Shown: positions 62,206 to 64,000 of the stretch, piece after piece
Layout: each line of letters begins with the position of its first letter
How positions within the stretch are numbered: the first letter of the stretch is position 1
NCBI GenBank assembly: GCA_048268485.1
Contig: JBLWVL010000001.1
Coordinates: 94,876-158,875 of the forward strand
Direction: 5' to 3'
Origin: Oceanospirillum sp048268485
GTDB lineage: Bacteria; Pseudomonadota; Gammaproteobacteria; Pseudomonadales; Halomonadaceae
Length of the DNA: 64,000 nt
Notes under the pieces: model-generated
Seen by the model: only the letters and a program-made list of their open reading frames with translations
Told to the model about the DNA's origin: nothing
Database searches by the model: none
Position numbers and translations under genes: made by a program

Positions 62206-62859
62206 ATGCGTTTAATTTTGTTGGGCGCTCCGGGCGCTGGTAAAGGTACTCAGGCTCAGTTTATCTGCGAGAAATTTGGTATTCCGCAAATCTCAACCGG
62301 TGACATGCTGCGTGCGGCTGTTAAGGAAGGCTCGGAACTGGGCCTTAAGGTTAAAGAGATTATGGAAACCGGTGGGTTGGTTTCTGATGAGCTGATTATC
62401 TCTTTGGTAAAAGAGCGCATTACACAGGATGATTGCAAATCAGGTTTCCTGTTTGATGGATTCCCTCGCACTATTCCGCAGGCAGATGCCATGAAAGAGG
62501 CGGGTGTACAGCTGGATCATGTCGTTGAAATCGACGTAGCGGATGAAGAGATCATTAAGCGTATGAGTGGCCGTCGTGTTCACCCTGCCTCTGGTCGTAC
62601 CTATCATGTTGTATTTAATCCACCTAAAGTAGAAGGTAAGGATGATGCAACTGGTGAGGATCTGATTCAGCGTGAAGATGACAAAGAAGAAACAGTTCGT
62701 CATCGCTTGGGTGTTTATCATGATCAGACAGCTCCTTTGGTCGATTACTATAAATCCTGGGAAGCGACGGGTGCTGCTGAAGCCCCTAAATATACTCACA
62801 TTGCTGGTGTCGGCAATGTCGATGATATTCGTGACAAGGTATTTTCTGCTCTTTCTTAA
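62206..62859 (+). CDS. adk: Adenylate kinase Adk
   Basis: Interconverts ATP, ADP and AMP. The P-loop GAPGAGKGTQAQFI stands at the N-terminus, the AMP site has ISTGDMLRAAV, and FDGFPRTIPQADAM and the long LID domain (about 123-160, GRRVHPASGRTYHV and DDATGEDLIQREDD) are typical. The LID has no four-cysteine zinc site, as in other gammaproteobacteria. The 217-residue length is normal. A terminator follows at 62941. Confidence 0.97.
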   Translation: MRLILLGAPGAGKGTQAQFICEKFGIPQISTGDMLRAAVKEGSELGLKVKEIMETGGLVSDELIISLVKERITQDDCKSGFLFDGFPRTIPQADAMKEAGVQLDHVVEIDVADEEIIKRMSGRRVHPASGRTYHVVFNPPKVEGKDDATGEDLIQREDDKEETVRHRLGVYHDQTAPLVDYYKSWEATGAAEAPKYTHIAGVGNVDDIRDKVFSALS

Positions 62860-62940
62860 GATGCAAAGATTATTTTACTAATACTGCAGAGTGACTCCTT
62901 ATATTTAGGTGAGAGCTCCAAGTATTAGAGGCAGCGAAAG

Positions 62941-62983
62941 AAATCCGGTATTCTCTGATTATTCAGCGATGCCGGATTTTTTT
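62941..62983 (+). terminator. Terminator after adk
   Basis: aaatccgg (62941-62948) pairs with ccggattt (62972-62979), enclosing a 23-base loop, and is followed by seven T. It is about 80 bases after the adk stop. Confidence 0.8.
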
Positions 62984-63054
62984 ATGGGCGAAACACTCTG
63001 CCTGGCAAACCTTTAGAGCAGCGCCTCCATCTCGATAAACATATAGGTTAAGTT

Positions 63055-63777
63055 ATGAATCAAACAATTGAGACCATCCTTGCCCATCGTTCTATTCGCA
63101 AATTTACTGAACAACCGATCTCTTCAGAAGTATTGGCAACACTGATTGATTGTGCAAGGGCCGCTTCTTCTTCGAGTAATATCCAGTGCGTCAGTATCAT
63201 ACGTATCGTCGACCTTAAGAAAAGAGAGCTGTTGGTTGAATATACGGGTGGCCAGGCTTATGTTGCGAATGCAGCCGAGTTTCTGGTCTTTTGTGCGGAC
63301 TTTAATCGTCACCAGCAAATTAAGCCGGACTCCAAGCTGGGTTTCACCGAGCAAACGCTGATAGGGGCTGTGGATTCAGCGCTTATGGCTCAGAACTGTT
63401 TATTAGCAGCTGAATCCTTAGGGCTGGGCGGTGTTTATATCGGTGGTTTGCGTAATAATCCTGATAAGGTCTGCGAGTTATTAGATCTGCCGGAAAATGT
63501 ATTTCCGATGTTTGGAATGTGTCTTGGTTACCCTGACCAAGACCCGGCTTTAAAGCCGAGGCTGCCAAGTGATTTAATTATGCATACAGATAGCTATCAA
63601 TCTTTGGATGCTGAAAAGCTTGCAGAATATGATGCTAGCATGCGCGAATACTATGATAGCAGAACGGGTGGTAAGCTTGATCAGTCTTGGTCAGAGCAGG
63701 TTAGTATCATCTTGAGTAAAGAGGCGCGGCCATTTATGCAGGGGGCGTTGAACAAGCAGGGTTTTGCAAAGAAATAA
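63055..63777 (+). CDS. nfsA: Oxygen-insensitive NADPH nitroreductase NfsA
   Basis: FMN-dependent two-electron nitroreductase (240 residues). It matches the NfsA/FRP type: AHRSIRKFTEQPIS at the N-terminus, SARA-like FMN region DCARAASSSSNIQCVSI (core ASSSSNIQC), FLVFCADFNRH, MAQNCLLAAESLGLGGVYIGG (core ESLGLGGVYIGGLRNN) and LGYPDQDPALKPRLP. The C-terminal KEARPFMQGALNKQGFAK segment also fits. It is a single-gene unit with terminators before and after. Confidence 0.94.
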   Translation: MNQTIETILAHRSIRKFTEQPISSEVLATLIDCARAASSSSNIQCVSIIRIVDLKKRELLVEYTGGQAYVANAAEFLVFCADFNRHQQIKPDSKLGFTEQTLIGAVDSALMAQNCLLAAESLGLGGVYIGGLRNNPDKVCELLDLPENVFPMFGMCLGYPDQDPALKPRLPSDLIMHTDSYQSLDAEKLAEYDASMREYYDSRTGGKLDQSWSEQVSIILSKEARPFMQGALNKQGFAKK

Positions 63778-63792
63778 GCCTAAGTTATTAGT

Positions 63793-63827
63793 AAAGGCCC
63801 GTCATCCGTAAGGTGCCGGGCTTTTCT
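63793..63827 (+). terminator. Terminator after nfsA
   Basis: aaaggcccg pairs imperfectly with cgggctttt (one bulged G) around a 13-base loop and is followed by T-rich sequence, 14 bases after the nfsA stop. Confidence 0.75.
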
Positions 63828-63876
63828 TTTGCTTTCAATAGGTTAACCAGAACACCCTGCAGGCTTGGCCTCGTTT

Positions 63877-63975
63877 ATTCTATTTTGTTTTATTTTCGCT
63901 TTTTTGACACTTTTCTTATTTTAGGGGTTGTACTCCCCGGTTTTGTGCGTATAATTCGCCCTCGTTGTCACGGAG
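63877..63975 (+). promoter_or_regulatory. Strong promoter resembling a stable-RNA (rrn P1-like) promoter
   Basis: A perfect -10 TATAAT at 63950-63955 has a -35-like TTGTAC at 63928-63933 with a 16-base spacer. The discriminator after the -10 is GC-rich (TCGCCCTCG), then comes TGTCACGGAGC, close to the ACTGACACGGA found at E. coli rrn P1 starts. Upstream, 63877-63925 is T-rich like an UP element. No coding frame follows in the last 40 bases. This suggests a stable RNA operon, likely rRNA, begins at the window edge. Confidence 0.6.
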
Positions 63976-64000
63976 CAAGTCTTCAGGCAGCGGTTAACTC

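Noticed and set aside
62860..62940. Possible tRNA after adk
   Set aside because: The stretch has no acceptor stem, T-loop or D-loop pattern on either strand.
1..64000. CRISPR arrays, insertion sequences, phage or defence islands
   Set aside because: No spaced repeat arrays, transposase, integrase or nuclease-like genes were seen; the genes are mostly housekeeping and evenly composed.

Overview
The window reads as one chromosomal segment of a Gram-negative gammaproteobacterium. Gene content and order match Pseudomonas-like and marine Oceanospirillales-type genomes: mlaFEDCB-ibaG-murA-hisG-hisD, aroQ-accB-accC-prmA, dusB-fis-purH, mpl-ubiX, proA-nadD-rsfS-rlmH-mrdA-rodA-mltB-rlpA-dacA-ybeD-lipB-lipA, and aceE-aceF. 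Base composition looks even throughout. No transposase, integrase, phage gene, CRISPR array, tRNA or rRNA gene was seen. A marine Oceanospirillaceae-like host is my inference; no rRNA gene is available to test it.

Layout. 1-2068 (minus): start of a probable kdsC, kdsD and a calcium/sodium antiporter, the front of the LPS Kdo/Lpt locus. 2303-9233 (plus): Mla phospholipid transport operon, ibaG, murA, hisG, hisD. 9310-12967 (minus): a sensor kinase, an AraC regulator and a DMT exporter. 13149-22729 (minus): purH, fis, dusB, gdhA, a zinc-ribbon DUF3426 protein, prmA, accC, accB, aroQ, with a 10-N scaffold gap at 20244-20253 between prmA and accC. 23030-25319: a DsbD alpha-domain protein, a DUF2333 membrane protein and a small Rossmann protein. 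25424-29771: thiolase and acyl-CoA ligase facing an AraC regulator. 29886-36293: pyrophosphatase, a degenerate phosphatase/kinase fusion, a VF530 DNA-binding protein, an MFS carrier and a PPi-type phosphofructokinase. 36294-41449: mpl, ubiX, a second DMT carrier and two membrane proteins with degenerate GGDEF domains. 41586-53252: the proA-to-lipA block. 53349-64000: a small exported protein, a CBS protein, gmhA-type isomerase, ROK kinase, aceE-aceF, LysE exporter, adk, nfsA, and a promoter resembling a stable-RNA promoter at the right edge.

How the genes work together. Much of the window serves the cell envelope: Kdo and heptose precursors, outer-membrane lipid asymmetry (Mla), peptidoglycan precursor synthesis and recycling (murA, mpl), and the elongation machinery with its trimming enzymes (PBP2, RodA, MltB, RlpA, DacA). 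Lipoate synthesis (lipB, lipA) lies about 3 kb from the triple-lipoyl pyruvate dehydrogenase E2 that needs it, and accB-accC starts fatty acid synthesis.

No single novel system stands out. The best leads are a phosphatase/kinase fusion that has lost catalytic residues in both halves (30780-32504), four tandem hairpins between dacA and ybeD (51099-51204), a hairpin that could couple a small exported protein to the following CBS gene (53622-53673), a stand-alone DsbD alpha domain, and two tandem degenerate GGDEF membrane proteins. All motif reading was by eye; no searches or folding programs were run.
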